Shown here: positions 1 through 10,602 of the stretch, piece by piece
Layout of the letters: each line of letters starts with the position of its first letter
Numbering within the stretch: position 1 is the first letter of the stretch
Assembly (NCBI RefSeq): GCF_963678635.1
Contig: NC_087068.1
Coordinates: 1-64,000, forward strand
Length of the DNA stretch: 64,000 nucleotides
Direction of reading: 5' to 3'
DNA from: Symsagittifera roscoffensis
Lineage: Eukaryota > Xenacoelomorpha > Acoela > Convolutidae
Program-made: the position numbers and the translations under genes
The notes under the pieces: model-generated
The model's input: only the letters and a program-made list of their open reading frames with translations
The model's database searches: none
What the model was told of the DNA's origin: nothing

Positions 1-46
1 TGTCTAAAACATTGAACAAATACAGCGAATATTAAGCTTCCAGCAA

Positions 47-118
47 GTCCGCATAGACTAACGGAGTGGCGTCTGACTTCAAATCAGAAGATTGCGGGTT
101 CGAATCCCTCTGTGGTCG
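47..118 (+). tRNA. tRNA-like gene, anticodon UCA (opal), related to tRNA-Arg
   Basis: A cloverleaf can be drawn: acceptor arms 47-53 and 111-117 with a U-U mismatch at 48/116, anticodon stem 72-76/84-88 (TCTGA/TCAGA), loop CTTCAAA with anticodon TCA at 79-81, T arm 94-110 with loop TTCGAAT, and G118 as discriminator. The B box is perfect and the A box has one mismatch. The variable loop is short, so this is not tRNA-Sec, the usual bearer of UCA. The body resembles metazoan tRNA-Arg (TCG/TCT), with an anticodon that would read UGA. The D stem is weak and T-stem pair 95/109 is mismatched. It may be a suppressor tRNA, a decayed tRNA gene or the head of a tRNA-derived SINE. No CCA is encoded, as expected for eukaryotes. 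Confidence 0.6.
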
Positions 119-131
119 ACTTTCTATTATT

Positions 132-320
132 AAATCTTGCGCGGTTTTTGAGCGGTTTTTTTAAATAAACCGCTCAAAACCGTTCAAATCTTGCGCGGTT
201 TTTGAGCGGTTTTTTTTAGATAAACCGTTTAAAAACCGCTCAAACCGCTCATTTTGAAGCAAGATTTTGAGCGTAATTGTCTAAAAAAACCGCTCAAACC
301 GCTCAAATCTTGCTTCAAAT
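132..320. repeat. tandem and inverted GCGGTTTTTGAGCGG repeats
   Basis: A unit starting AAATCTTGCGCGG occurs at 132 and again at 186 (period 54). The complementary motif AAACCGCTCAAA recurs between and after the copies, so the block can fold back on itself. No coding frame of note. Confidence 0.7.
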
Positions 321-1499
321 TAGGTGAAAAATCTCGACTCGGGGTTAAATTAAGACAATCATTTTCAAGGCATTCTTTCTTGGTAAAGAAAAGCGAGCCC
401 GTAAACTTGGAAAAGTGGTTACCTCGGATGTCAGGTAGTGATTTTAGAGTGATACCTTGATCTTGAGGATAATATCAGGAAATTGATCAGTGCTTGTTAA
501 AGTTGTCTATTGAAAGGCGCAGAAAATTAGTGATACGCGAAAAAAAAATACGAGTAAAGGTAAAATAGAAGACAATCTCCGATTGAAAAAATGGGTGTAC
601 ATGTCTACCCATATGAAGATTTCATACATGGAAGAACTTCTTTTTTAAAATTTCGTATTTTCAAAATGTATTCCGGTCTTAAGTATTGTTGCAAACTATT
701 CCTGTCCTAAAGGATTATTGTTTTTAAAATCTTTTTCCTGTTTCAGGTAGTGTTGCAAATAATTAGTGTCCAAATGTTGCATACTTGAATTTTTGATTGG
801 TTTTTTCTGTTTTTTAAAAAAGAATTCAATTGTAAAAAGCCAGTTTATACAATCTTAAATAATAATCGACTTTTTGTTGACTCAAATTTTTACGCAGATG
901 ATTTTCTGTTAATGAAAAAGTGGCACGCTCAACAAAAATTTGCTTCGATTAGTATGCTTCGAGACAAAGACTTCTGATTGAATGTGACACACAACAATTT
1001 TTTGAAAACTTTTTAAAAGTCTTTCTTTTCTTTTTTTTCTCATTATCCATCTGATATTAAGAAAGGGAGGGTCTCTCTGAAACACATTAAAAAACACTTG
1101 CTCAAGACAGCCCGCCAACTCACATACCACACATTGTAACATATGGTGACTAAGGGCGTGATTCACACGCTGCCATGCATTTGCCACTCCTCTGACTGCG
1201 TCTACAATCAGGAATAGGTTCGCATTGCGAACTACGGAATTCAAATTATCAAAACATGACAAAAATAAACTGTTTGTTCAATCATATACTGTTTGATCAA
1301 CGACAAAAAAATACATTCTTCGTTACGGTAATTTTACCTACTCATTTGGACTTAAAAAAACCGTAGTTGATATGTGTTTTTGTCAGATACTCGATTACTG
1401 GAGTTGGGAGAACAATGATGGCAGTAATAAAGAAAGAACAGTTAGCTTTAATGAAAATAGTCTTGAACTGCTTGAAAAGATAACTTAACATTCGATGCC
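321..1499. other. AT-rich stretch without a supported gene
   Basis: I see no recognisable gene here. A 117-codon open frame exists on the minus strand (909-1262), with a cysteine-containing stretch near its middle, but it resembles no family I know and has no visible splice or repeat support. It is probably fortuitous. Confidence 0.4.
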
Positions 1500-1745
1500 C
1501 GCACCGGATGATATAAAAAAATAATGGATTATAATAGATTATAAGGGAAAAGTGTTGTCCAAAATGTTGTCATTAGACCAAGTTGGCAAGTTTAGACCAC
1601 GTAATCGATTATGTGCTCATTATAATTGATTACTTTCTTTAAAACACAATCCATTAAAATCCATTATAATGAATTATATTCCATTTAAAATCCATTATAA
1701 AGGATTATAATCCATTTGAAATCGATTATAATTGATTACAACGGA
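1500..1745. repeat. degenerate palindromic ATTATAATCCATT repeat block
   Basis: Irregular copies of TAATCCATTATAATGGATTA-like words and their reverse complements occupy this stretch. The same family returns at 2395-2590. The words are self-complementary, so neighbouring copies are interchangeable on either strand. Confidence 0.65.
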
Positions 1746-1924
1746 TTATAATCTATACATTTTTTCTGCAAAATCTTGTGCAACACTTGCAAAGTTTCTG
1801 CGTTACTCACGAACTGATCGCACTCTAAACCTACTCGAAATACCCCTCCCCCTTTGCCCTTCATCCGCAGTTGCCCTTCATCCGCAGTTGCCCATTTATC
1901 CCTACGCCACCCCCATGTTTAATG

Positions 1925-2265
1925 AATTTTATCCCCCCAACCCCCCCCCCCCCCCCCAACTTCATGATGGGGGTTTGGGGTTAAGTTAAGGGGGGTTGGA
2001 GTAAACGGGTGGGTGTAGATTGTAGATCATTAACCCATTTCCCCTAAGCCTACCAATAAATAAAGGGGGGGTGGCGGTTGTGGTAAACTGGCAGATGGGG
2101 TTTGGTGTAAGGGGGGGTGTAAACAGGGAGGAAAACCGGGAGTGGGGGGGGGGGGGGGGGGGTAAACGTGTGGGACGATGTGAACAGGGAGAAAAACGGG
2201 GGAGGGGTGTAAATAGGGGTTAGGGGTAAACGTTAGGAGTAAACAGGGAGGGGTTAAACGGGCTA
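1925..2265. repeat. C-run plus G-rich GTAAACAGGGAGGGG minisatellite
   Basis: A long C run near 1941-1957 is followed by imperfect repeats of GGG(G)TAAAC(A/G)GGGAGG and an uninterrupted G run near 2144-2162. The plus strand has many G3+ tracts with short loops, so G-quadruplex formation is plausible. The open frames in this block only reflect the proline/glycine-like repeat. Confidence 0.65.
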
Positions 2266-2394
2266 TATAAGACAAAAGTTATAAAAATTGAAAAGTGAAA
2301 TGTAACGTTTTATAAAACTAATACGTAGCAACTGCTCTAACCAGGAAATGCGATAACTTTGAACAAAATTGTAATTTTTGTGACAAACCTCTCA

Positions 2395-2590
2395 AAAAAA
2401 TCCAGTATAATTGATTATAACCAATTATATGGGATTATTTTGGCATAAAAATTTAAGAAAATGATCCATTTTTAATGGACTTTTATCGGTTATATTCGAT
2501 TATAATGGATAATAAAGGATTATATTGATATAAAAAATGATGGATTATAATCCATTTTTGACGGATTATAATCGATGTTTTTGCAAATTT
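2395..2590. repeat. second ATTATAATCCATT repeat block
   Basis: Same degenerate self-complementary words as at 1500-1745, separated from it by the G-rich minisatellite. Confidence 0.6.
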
Positions 2591-2760
2591 AAAGAGACTG
2601 ACTATCAAATGACAATATAATCGTTTAGTATCCATTGAACTCCAGTGCGGGTGATCTCTTTGATCTACCGGAGAACTTTTTGAAAAAGTGTTTTGTATGC
2701 TTGTTCGGTTGCTCTTCGATTACCACCCTCTCTCCTCACTCTCAACAGATCATGGATAGG

Positions 2761-3045
2761 CACATTTTACATCGGTAAAATTTGTCGGCACATTTTATTT
2801 CGGTAAAATTTGTCGGCACATTGATTTTTTTGCGGATTCCTCAACGAGCGAATATAGGTTTTTGATCCAGATTCTGCAATGGCAAGTGGATACCGCATCA
2901 TGAATCGGCACATTTTACATCGGTAAAGTTTGTCGGCACATTTTATTTCGGTAAAATTTGTCGGCACATTGATTTTTTTGCGGATTCCTCAACGAGCGAA
3001 TATAGGTTGTTGATCCAGATTCTGCAATGGCAAGTGGATACCGCA
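2761..3045. repeat. 148-bp tandem duplication
   Basis: The unit beginning CACATTTTACATCGGTAAA starts at 2761 and at 2909, with few differences. Inside each unit the word CGGTAAAATTTGTCGGCACATT is itself doubled. Followed by about 270 bp (3046-3318) in which I see no gene. Confidence 0.85.
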
Positions 3046-3318
3046 AATGTAAGTGGATTCCACAAACTTTTGCGGATTTCACTTACAATTTACAAACAAT
3101 ATAAATATCACTTACAACATTAACAATATAAATTTACCAAAATCACAGCGGATTTCATTGTGGTATTGGTAAACTTATATTGTGGTTGGTGTTTTTAAGA
3201 CCCCCTCACGGTTAGAATTGAATATTTTACTTTTCGATCAAAAGAACAATTTTGAATAAGTTTTATTTCCTGAATGAAAAGTACTATTAAGCTAATCATT
3301 TACATATATAATCAGAAC

Positions 3319-3558
3319 TTAGTCAGAATCGTCTAATATAATAGCACGTCGAGTTAAGCACCGCCATTTAGGTGGTCTAAACTCTTCCGGCTCGTTTTCT
3401 TCTCGAGCTTCAATATCCAAACAGGGGCAGTTGTGCGCTGCTGGTTCTGACTCACTTTGCCCACTTAGTTGGTCGAAATCTACCAAATCCTGTTCTAGCT
3501 CTTGAACAGAGTATGTGGGTTGATTGAACCCCATATCTGGCGGGGTAAAAAGATCCAC
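3319..3558 (-). CDS. small acidic ORF downstream of Polinton polB
   Basis: An open frame of 79 codons just 3' of the polymerase gene on the same strand. The product is acidic and ends in a D/S-rich tail; it contains a NCPCLD cysteine pair but no domain I recognise. It may be the far C-terminal tail of the polymerase after a frameshift, a separate small Polinton gene, or chance. The presence of several charged clusters and its position are the only support. Confidence 0.3.
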   Translation of the reverse strand: MDLFTPPDMGFNQPTYSVQELEQDLVDFDQLSGQSESEPAAHNCPCLDIEAREENEPEEFRPPKWRCLTRRAIILDDSD

Positions 3559-3596
3559 GTGTATCCCCCCTGCGCTTCTATAGCTTCAGCTAAATC

Positions 3597-6500
3597 CTAT
3601 CTTCCGTTATCGGAGGGAGTGGGGTCCACGTCTACGTCGTATTCGCCCCAGTCCATGGTGCACCCATTTTCTCTTATGAACATATCCTCACGCAAACTTT
3701 TATGTCCGAAAGGACTAGTAGTTACTCTGTCTGCATGTATATGGCGTTTATTGTCAATTGCGCTCAGGGAAATTTTGTTCGTTATTATGGTTTGTAAATT
3801 GTGATTAAAGGAATTTATCCGCACATTTTCTGACCGGACCAGCGAACAGTAAGTCAAAGTTTGTTTGTATTTAATATGGGTTATCTCCCTTTCCGTATAT
3901 TTAGAAACGCCCTTGGCGCTTCCCTTATCAATGGCTAAAACAAAAAACAATCGATTTACTTCAAACTTTTAACAGTTTTCTTTCCGTTTTCCACATAAAT
4001 ACCTCCCTTCCACCTCACCCCTCACTACATAATCTTATGATTTTTTGTTGCCCTTTTCTAAAATGGTAATTGGAAACTAAAATAAAAAAGAAACTTACTG
4101 AAAGAAATAATGCTGTACAGTTTGGGCTTTAGTCCGACGTACTCTTGTATGATCTCCCCAGCAAACTCGTCCTTGAATTTGAGGGTAACCCGCAAATTCT
4201 CGTTGGTGTAGAGGGGTGGGTGGTTGGTAGATTTGAAAAGTCAAAATGATTTCGCAGTTCATGATTTTTCTCAATATCATTGTCGAAATCTTTGCTGCGG
4301 ATTTCATACAGAAACGAATCAGTGTCCGAATATAAAAGAGTTGTGTCGAAATTTTTCTTGATTATGTTGTAAAGGAACTGGAACATGTAAAACTTTGCCA
4401 AATCTAGTTTCGTTGCACCAACAATTGTGGGCTTATCCCATTTAATGTTCACAGGTTTTGAGGTTACAGATACCAAGTGTTGTTCAATAATTTTTACGCT
4501 GCTAAATCTTTTTTCCTTGATAAATTTTGCAGTTCTTCGGCATTGCGAACAATATCTACAATGTCGATTCCTTTTTGATTCGCAGAGTTTTCCGAACGCA
4601 CTATTCATAATTTGCTTGAAAAAATCATGTTCAAACTTGGTAGTAGCTTTTTTTCGGAGCTCAGTGTTCAACTGAACATATGGTGCAATAAATTTTTCTT
4701 TCTAAACTGCAGTACTCGATTTACTTTTTCAATTTTCAAACCAAGTTTGGCATAGAGTTGAAGTGTTGGGTAGTGTACAGTATAGTTTTTCTTTGGAAAA
4801 AAATTTTGTATGAGCTTTGGCGTAGTGCCCACTTTATGCGAAAGATTCCTTTTTTTTCAACATCTCCAATTGAAGCTCATTGAGCCACACTTTGGACACC
4901 ACTTCTTTTGTTGGGGCGAGTGGTTAATCCAATTGTTCATCGTGCAAATGATCGGGGTATAAAAGATCAACGTCCAAAATGTATAATGTATCCAATTTCG
5001 GATTCTCTGCTCGTGTTAAGAATTTCGGCTATTGTTACTTGGTCATTAAACTCAAATGAGTTAAGTGGAAGAGGATAATTCTCCATAATACCGCCAAATA
5101 AATTGTTCGCGTCTATCATGAAAAGGAAAGTGTTAGACTGTTTAGGTTTGTAATTTTTCACAAATTTATTTTTCAAACACACTGGCAATGCCCACCCCCT
5201 GATGAGGTTTTCTGCCATATCAGTGATTAAATGGAGGTCAGCCTTGCATGATCGCAAAAATGCATCCATAAGAGATTGCTAACCGTGAAATATTGAGCAC
5301 AATCTAGCTTATATGTTTCATAACACACGCGTCTAAACTCTTCAAAAACACATGCAAGAATCAAGGTATCAGTCGTTAGATAAATATCGCTGTATTCGCC
5401 CAAAGTCTGACAACCGAAACGAGTGTACACTAACCATGCATGTTGGTATTCTTTTTCATTGACACTAACAGCACCTCCTTGCAGCGTGTTGGTCCATTTG
5501 TCCCGTGCAGGTAGTCCATCTTCTGTGTTTCTTGCATGGCTGTCAACATACGTGTAGGGGAAGTAACCTTTTCGTCGAATCGATGCTTTATCTTCTTCCG
5601 GTCGGCTAGCAAAGTGGTTATTGAGATATATGAAGTTTTCCACGGGTAGATTCCGAGCCAGCTCATCTAGTGAGCTCTTCATAAGTTTACAACTGTCCAT
5701 AAAACGGAGTTCTTCATAGACATTACGAACACTTCCTTTTTCTTTAGTGTACGATCTAATCCACACTTTCATTGTAAGTGAAATAAATTTTTCGTCATTG
5801 AGCGTAATGACCGAAAAGTTGTTTCTGGTATTGGTATCTCGGAGACTCTTCAGTACATGGTGCAAATCATAATTTTGGAGTTTGTGGGCAAAGACAGGGA
5901 TGAATTGTATGGTACCTCTCAGAAAATTGCATCTGTTGTGAGCCCATCCGAACAATGAGCCATCGAAATGATAATGGTCAATACTTTCGCGTTCGTTTCG
6001 GCGAATTCCTCTTCGCAAATCCAGCATTTGTCACTGTCCTCAAGAATAGTGGTGCTTCCGAGGTAGTTCGGGTATCGTCGTTTTTTGTTATGAAAGTCAC
6101 GCGCCAATACTTCCAGCATTCGAACGAATTTAGTCATCGCGTCCACTCCTCGATGAAGTGAAAAACGCCGGTTTCGGGTTTCCAGCTTCCACAACTACAA
6201 GGCAAAACTGTTGGGTTTTTGTTTTTCAATTACGGTTGTGCTCGAGCAGGTAGGATTATTTCTCACTGTGTCCACCTTCTCCAGCACAGACTCCAAATAA
6301 AAGAAAACCGCGAATGGGCTATAGCTTCGGGCACCGATGGTTTTGAAGCTCACACTGCTCTTGTCAACATTTGGCATGGTAAAGATTGCTGGTTCGTTCC
6401 CCATGCAGATTAACTGGTGGCGCTCAAGTCGTTCCTCAGATGAACACCCGTGGAAGCAGTTTCGGCACAGCATGTTTCTCGATCTCAATTTTTTTTGGCA

Positions 6501-7309
6501 TTTTGCTCACTAACTTGTTCAGGTCTTTTATCACGACGTAGTGGTGCGTGCCCATATCGTTTAGAAGCAGCAAATCCACAACAAAATTACACTGATATTT
6601 TGACACTCTCAAGGGTAGAAAAGTCTTTTTTCATTGTACCTAGAAAAAACTTTTGAAGGATATTTTTATACTATTTTTCATAATTCTTCAACAAATTTGC
6701 AGCCAATCAATTGTTCTGATGTGCTTAGATACAGCTTCACACCATTTCAAAAAAATTAATGATTAAAACTGCAACTAACCTGAAGACGTTCACTTGCACT
6801 TCATTCAGAGTTTCGAAGCGTCCAATAGCCGGTAGTCCCATTGGGTAGACAAAATCACCAGTTGGCTCGTGCGCTCTTGAGTTTCTGCGATAATCAAAGA
6901 AGCTCGCATTCTCCTCCTCTTTAATCTGCATCGTACGAAGAGTAAGCGGGATATTGTTCTGCCGATGATACTCAGCAACGAAGCAGTACTCAAAGCATCT
7001 ATCTTCTTCATAATTGCGAATATTCAACAAGAAGCGTTTGTTTTTCAGAAGATTGGCTGGTAGTGGCAAGTACAATGAACCCTTGATCGGTACAGACTTC
7101 ACCATTTTTAGGACAATCTTATCAATCCTGCGGACTTTCCAGCCGCTACCATGAGACGCATATTGATGGAAAGTAGACAATATTTGGTCTACACAATCAT
7201 AGAATTGGTCCTGGGTCCATCCTTGAATGTCTACAGCAAGCATATTCCAAGTATATTCCAATATACATAGCTTTCCGAAATTTTTGATATTTCGGAAAGC
7301 TATGTTCAA
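3597..7309 (-). pseudogene. polB: Polinton protein-primed DNA polymerase B, copy A (frame-broken)
   Basis: Replicative DNA polymerase of Polinton/Maverick elements (family B, protein-primed type). Pieces lie in order from N to C terminus on the minus strand. 6737-7309 is the conserved N-terminal region of Polinton polymerases (GSGWKVRRIDKIVLK). 6195-6488 holds the ExoI region, here FFYLESVLEKVD, in which the first acidic residue of D-x-E is lost. 5227-6194 covers the remaining exonuclease and TPR-like part (GWAHNRCNF, IPVFAHKLQNYDLHHVLKSL). 4967-5269 has motif A (FMIDANNLFGG, D53). 4129-4671 has motif B (K19..N23-S-A-F-G27) and motif C (YSDTDSF, D116 and D118). 3597-3934 is the C-terminal KR-hil-GH segment. 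A clean intron (donor GTAAGT, acceptor TTTTAG; 3935-4098, 164 bp) separates the last two parts. Several frameshifts between the pieces make it a pseudogene. Confidence 0.85.
7265..7305. repeat. 17-bp perfect inverted repeat (hairpin)
   Basis: Arms ACATAGCTTTCCGAAAT (7265-7281) and its exact complement (7289-7305) flank a 7-base loop. In copy C the corresponding place (near 18035) has only the right arm, so the left arm was added in copy A. It sits where copy A lost the zinc-finger segment that copy C keeps. Confidence 0.8.
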
Positions 7310-8341
7310 ATAAAGCAGAAACTGTTTTACATGTAAAAATAGTTTAAGTGGTTTCCCGTTTGTTTTACGACTGCGATTAAATCTGTTTAGATTTCCAATT
7401 TTTTAAATCATTTTCTTAATTGTCAAACTAGGAGTGGTTTCCTAAGGTGGAATTTTTTATTCTAAGGATTAAAAAGTTCGAGAGGGTGCTCCCAAATTGC
7501 ACACAGATACATCAAAGAAAACAACTTCAGCTCATTTTATAAACCTATAAATAGTCTGATATATCAACCAAACTTTCTGAATTAACCAGGAAGTTTCAAA
7601 ACAAGTTTTGTAGCTTCAAACAATTCATCGTCACTCAATTCAAAAAGACCTCACCCGAGTAGACCTAAGCCCAGTAGAGTGAAATGAAAGCCTTACACCG
7701 AATGTAGTTAATCATCAATTGAGCTGTAAAAACAGATCAGACTAGGAATGGGAGAAAGCGACTCCAAGGTGATCAATGAAAGGCGCTACTGTAAATGATA
7801 GGCATTTTTTGACAAAGATTTAAAAAACATGATCAAATCAGAAATCAAAATTTTTGATTAAATTGCAAACTGTTGTGTGTTATGTTGTTGTAATTGATAA
7901 ACTTGATAGTTTTGATTAGTCGCTCAAACTAAATACAAACCTGGTGTTCTTGTTTTCCAGCTATTGTTGAACATCATAGAATTGATAAAGGTTCATATGA
8001 AAGTTTTTTTAAAATTAAATAGGGAATTTTTCTTGCCGAACTTCTGAAAAACCAAAACAGATCAATTTATTTTGCTTATTTCTTTTTTTTAAAATAGTTT
8101 CATTCAGCGTAATTTTTCACTGATTCAGGTATCTGATGGGTCCTTTGCAGTGTTTCAGCTTTTACTTTTAGATGGTTTCCACTGCATGGTGTTGAGGACC
8201 ATTGGCTCAGTGGTATTGCAGTCCTTTCAAAAACCAGCAAATGTTTTTTGAAACGTGGCCGCATAGACTCAAAAACGGCGGCTACGCCTTGTTTTCGACT
8301 CCGCTGAGTCTAAAAAAATTAGTTTCATCCATTTCTGAGCA
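7310..8341. repeat. Polinton module spacer, copy A
   Basis: Non-coding sequence repeated, with divergence, at 13620-14540 (B), 18180-19090 (C) and in the duplicated unit (22405-23325, 26965-27875). Landmarks shared by all copies include GTCGACTCCA-type words, GAAAGGCGCTACTGTAAATGATAGGC, and a conserved hairpin near the end. No reading frame is shared by the copies. Confidence 0.75.
8265..8311 (+). other. conserved hairpin in the module spacer
   Basis: Outer stem AGACTCA/TGAGTCT with an inner GC stem (GGCG gcta CGCC flanked by A4/T4). The same structure, with its stem bases kept, is at 14438-14484, 19008-19054, 23223-23269 and 27793-27839, while surrounding bases differ. It ends about 30-40 bp before the site where the inverted-repeat element inserted in copy A. 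Function unknown; a structured RNA or element-end signal is possible. Confidence 0.55.
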
Positions 8342-8347
8342 GACCTT
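8342..8347. repeat. target-site duplication GACCTT, left
   Basis: GACCTT immediately precedes the inserted element and is repeated right after it at 11498-11503. Paralogous empty sites (copies B at 14514 and B' at 23299) carry a single GACCTT, which confirms the 6-bp duplication. Confidence 0.85.
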
Positions 8348-9587
8348 AGTAGTAGAAGAGTGAGCAAGAGTGGGGGAGTGCCTGGTGACCCCCATGTATT
8401 AAGATAGGCTATAGAGTATCCGGTCACCAGGCTATGTATTAAGATAGGGAATAGATTTCCTATGTATTAAGATAGGGAATAGGTTTACCATGTATTAAGA
8501 TGGTAAGGTTTCAGATGGTAAGTTTCAGAAAATTTTTTGGCGCCCGATCTTACCATGTTTTAAGATAGTGTTTAGATTTCCCATGTATTAAGATAGTGTA
8601 TAGATATCCCTATGTATAAGGAATAGAAATTCCTTGTATTAACATAGGGAATAGATTTCCCAATGTATTAAGATAGGGAATGGTAAGGTTTCAGTGTGAT
8701 GGTAAGAAAATAGTAAGAAAAACGGTATTTTTTTGATTTTGTGTGGAAATGTCTAGTTTTTTCGCAAAAATCTCGGCATGCGTTATGTAATTCTTGAGTG
8801 TTACATGTAGAATGTGCAATGAAGAGAATATGTTTATTGGTTCATGGTAAGATGTGCAATAATTTGGAAATGCTTATAAAAAAATTGATATTTTTTCAAA
8901 AAACTTCAAAACACGATATGATTTGATATAATTTTATAATAATAACTGTTTTATTAGATGATCCTTTTTTAGAAACTGTACTCATGTTGGCTTAAACTAT
9001 GCTGAAACCTACTGAAACTTTAAAAAAAAATTCAAGTTTTTGGAAAAAATTGCAAAAATTTCAAGTATTTGGAAAAAATTGCAAAAATTTCAAGTATTTG
9101 GAACAAACTGCAAATTTTTGGAAAAAATTGCAGAAATCTCATAATTTTGGTTAATGTATTGTTGTTTTTGATCTAATTTTAAACATACTTTTACGTATTG
9201 GTTTTAAAAATAAGCTAAGATTGTATTTTAATTGGCCTTATGTTGAGACAATGATACAAAATTTTTGAATAAAAAAATGACTTTTTCCACAATTTTTTCT
9301 CAATATATTGAAATACAATGAAGTTTACCTTAATTTGAGCTAAATACTTGGTTATACAATGCTCTAAACACTGAAAAGCAGGTTCATAATAGCAGAATCA
9401 ATATTGAAACTTCCGGAAAACAGTGAAATTAGTCGTAATTTTTGAAAAGGTAAAATGAAAATTAATCAAATTTACATGAATATTTCCATTTCGAACTTTT
9501 CATTTTGGTTTTTAACTAATTGTTTTTGTCCAGTTCAGGGATGATTTTTAGGAATCTCAATTCAAATGAACATTAAGCGCAATATTC
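8348..9587. repeat. left terminal inverted repeat
   Basis: Matches the complement of 10603-11497 apart from an extra internal segment. Contains a cluster of about eight ATGTATTAAGATAGGGAATAG-like words (8394-8690) and three copies of a TTTGGAAAAAATTGCAAAAATTTCAAG-like word (9030-9130). Confidence 0.85.
8394..8690. repeat. subterminal repeat cluster of the inverted-repeat element
   Basis: Roughly eight imperfect copies of TATGTATTAAGATAGGGAATAG at irregular spacing, mirrored in the right arm (11160-11440). Clustered subterminal words of this kind often serve as transposase or terminal-protein binding sites; that role is inference. Confidence 0.6.
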
Positions 9588-9879
9588 TATGAAATTTCTA
9601 AATCAAACTCCATGATTCAACTCCTCCTCACATTTTTCTCATTGAATTACCCAAATTTGTACAAAAATTAAAACTTGTGAGAAGTTTTTTATGTTAAAAT
9701 TTAGAAATTTCAGATTATTGATAAAAAATGAACTCTGATTTTCTTTTCGTTGAAAACAATTGTTTAATAAGTTTGCTGTTTTTATTTACTTTTATTCATT
9801 TTTTGAGGCTATTCAACTCACCTTGTCTAAAAATTTGGTACATTTTAAATCTCCCATTTAATTTTCCATTACTATTGAG

Positions 9880-10134
9880 ATGTCTTCACTCAATAGAAAC
9901 GAAAGAGTTGCATGTCTTGAATGTGGCAGGGAATACACTCACAAAGATGCATCAAGAAATCGTAGAACATGTGTTGTTTTGAAGTGTTCTAACTGTAATT
10001 TTTATACTTATAGCAGCGAGAAACTCGCTAATCATTTCAAGAAGAACCATTCTCAGCATAATATTAAATTATGTGCTCAGCAGACTGCAAACACACTTCA
10101 GGAGAAGGTAAAAATTTTAAGTTTTTTTTTTTGA
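9880..10134 (+). CDS. small C2H2-type zinc-finger ORF inside the inverted-repeat element
   Basis: 84 codons starting at an ATG (MSSLNRNERVACLECGRE). Two cysteine/histidine clusters are visible: C-x2-C with a later C (VACLECG...RRTC) and a C2H2 finger, C-x2-C-x12-H-x4-H (CSNCNFYTYSSEKLANHFKKNH). It lies in the unique centre of the element and is the only credible coding sequence there. The reading frame ends soon after a run of T, and GTAAAA at 10107-10112 could be a splice donor, so the gene may be longer. Polinton polymerases of copy C also carry a zinc finger, so this may be a captured N-terminal piece of such a gene. Probably nucleic-acid binding. Confidence 0.5.
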   Translation: MSSLNRNERVACLECGREYTHKDASRNRRTCVVLKCSNCNFYTYSSEKLANHFKKNHSQHNIKLCAQQTANTLQEKVKILSFFF

Positions 10135-10602
10135 AAAACTTAGAAATTACTATGATTATTAGTTTTTACCGAATCTGAAAAGTCTCAGCAATTGTCACAA
10201 ATCTAGTCTGTAATTATACAGTGTTTTCATTACATTACCTGAACTGTCTTTTTTTTTTTTATTCAAAGGTTTAATTAAGACAGCAAAAATCGAGTTCAAA
10301 TCGTCGTGAAGCTTTCCATGGAACTCGATCCGAAAACTTTTAATCAACAGTAAAAACTCCCTTGATTGCAAGCTTGCGGAGGCTTTGTTGTGATAAGTTT
10401 GTAGTAAAGTGCATAACATATGCTAATGAGTATTTAAGTATTCGCCTAAAAAGTGTAAAACTAATTGAAAGGTTTTTTGTAGTTACTAATTTAAAGTTTT
10501 CCTTGTTTATTGCTTGTAAAAGTGTTCATAGAGCAGAGCTTTTTAAGCAGATAATATGGTTTGACTTATTAGGAATTTTGTTAGTATATTAATTGTTTTG
10601 AT

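Noticed and set aside
1732-2275. Proline-rich open frames on both strands
   Set aside because: They translate the C/G-rich minisatellite and have no other support.
2767-2967. Cys-containing minus-strand frame in the 148-bp tandem repeat
   Set aside because: The periodic cysteines come from the repeated word CGGCACA; not a zinc finger.
3100-3300. Possible terminal inverted repeat of the Polinton at its left edge
   Set aside because: No complementary match seen near the right edge (36700-37020).
8190-8320. tRNA-like words (TGGCTCAGTGG, an A-box match) in the module spacer
   Set aside because: No B box or foldable cloverleaf follows; the conserved structure is a single hairpin.
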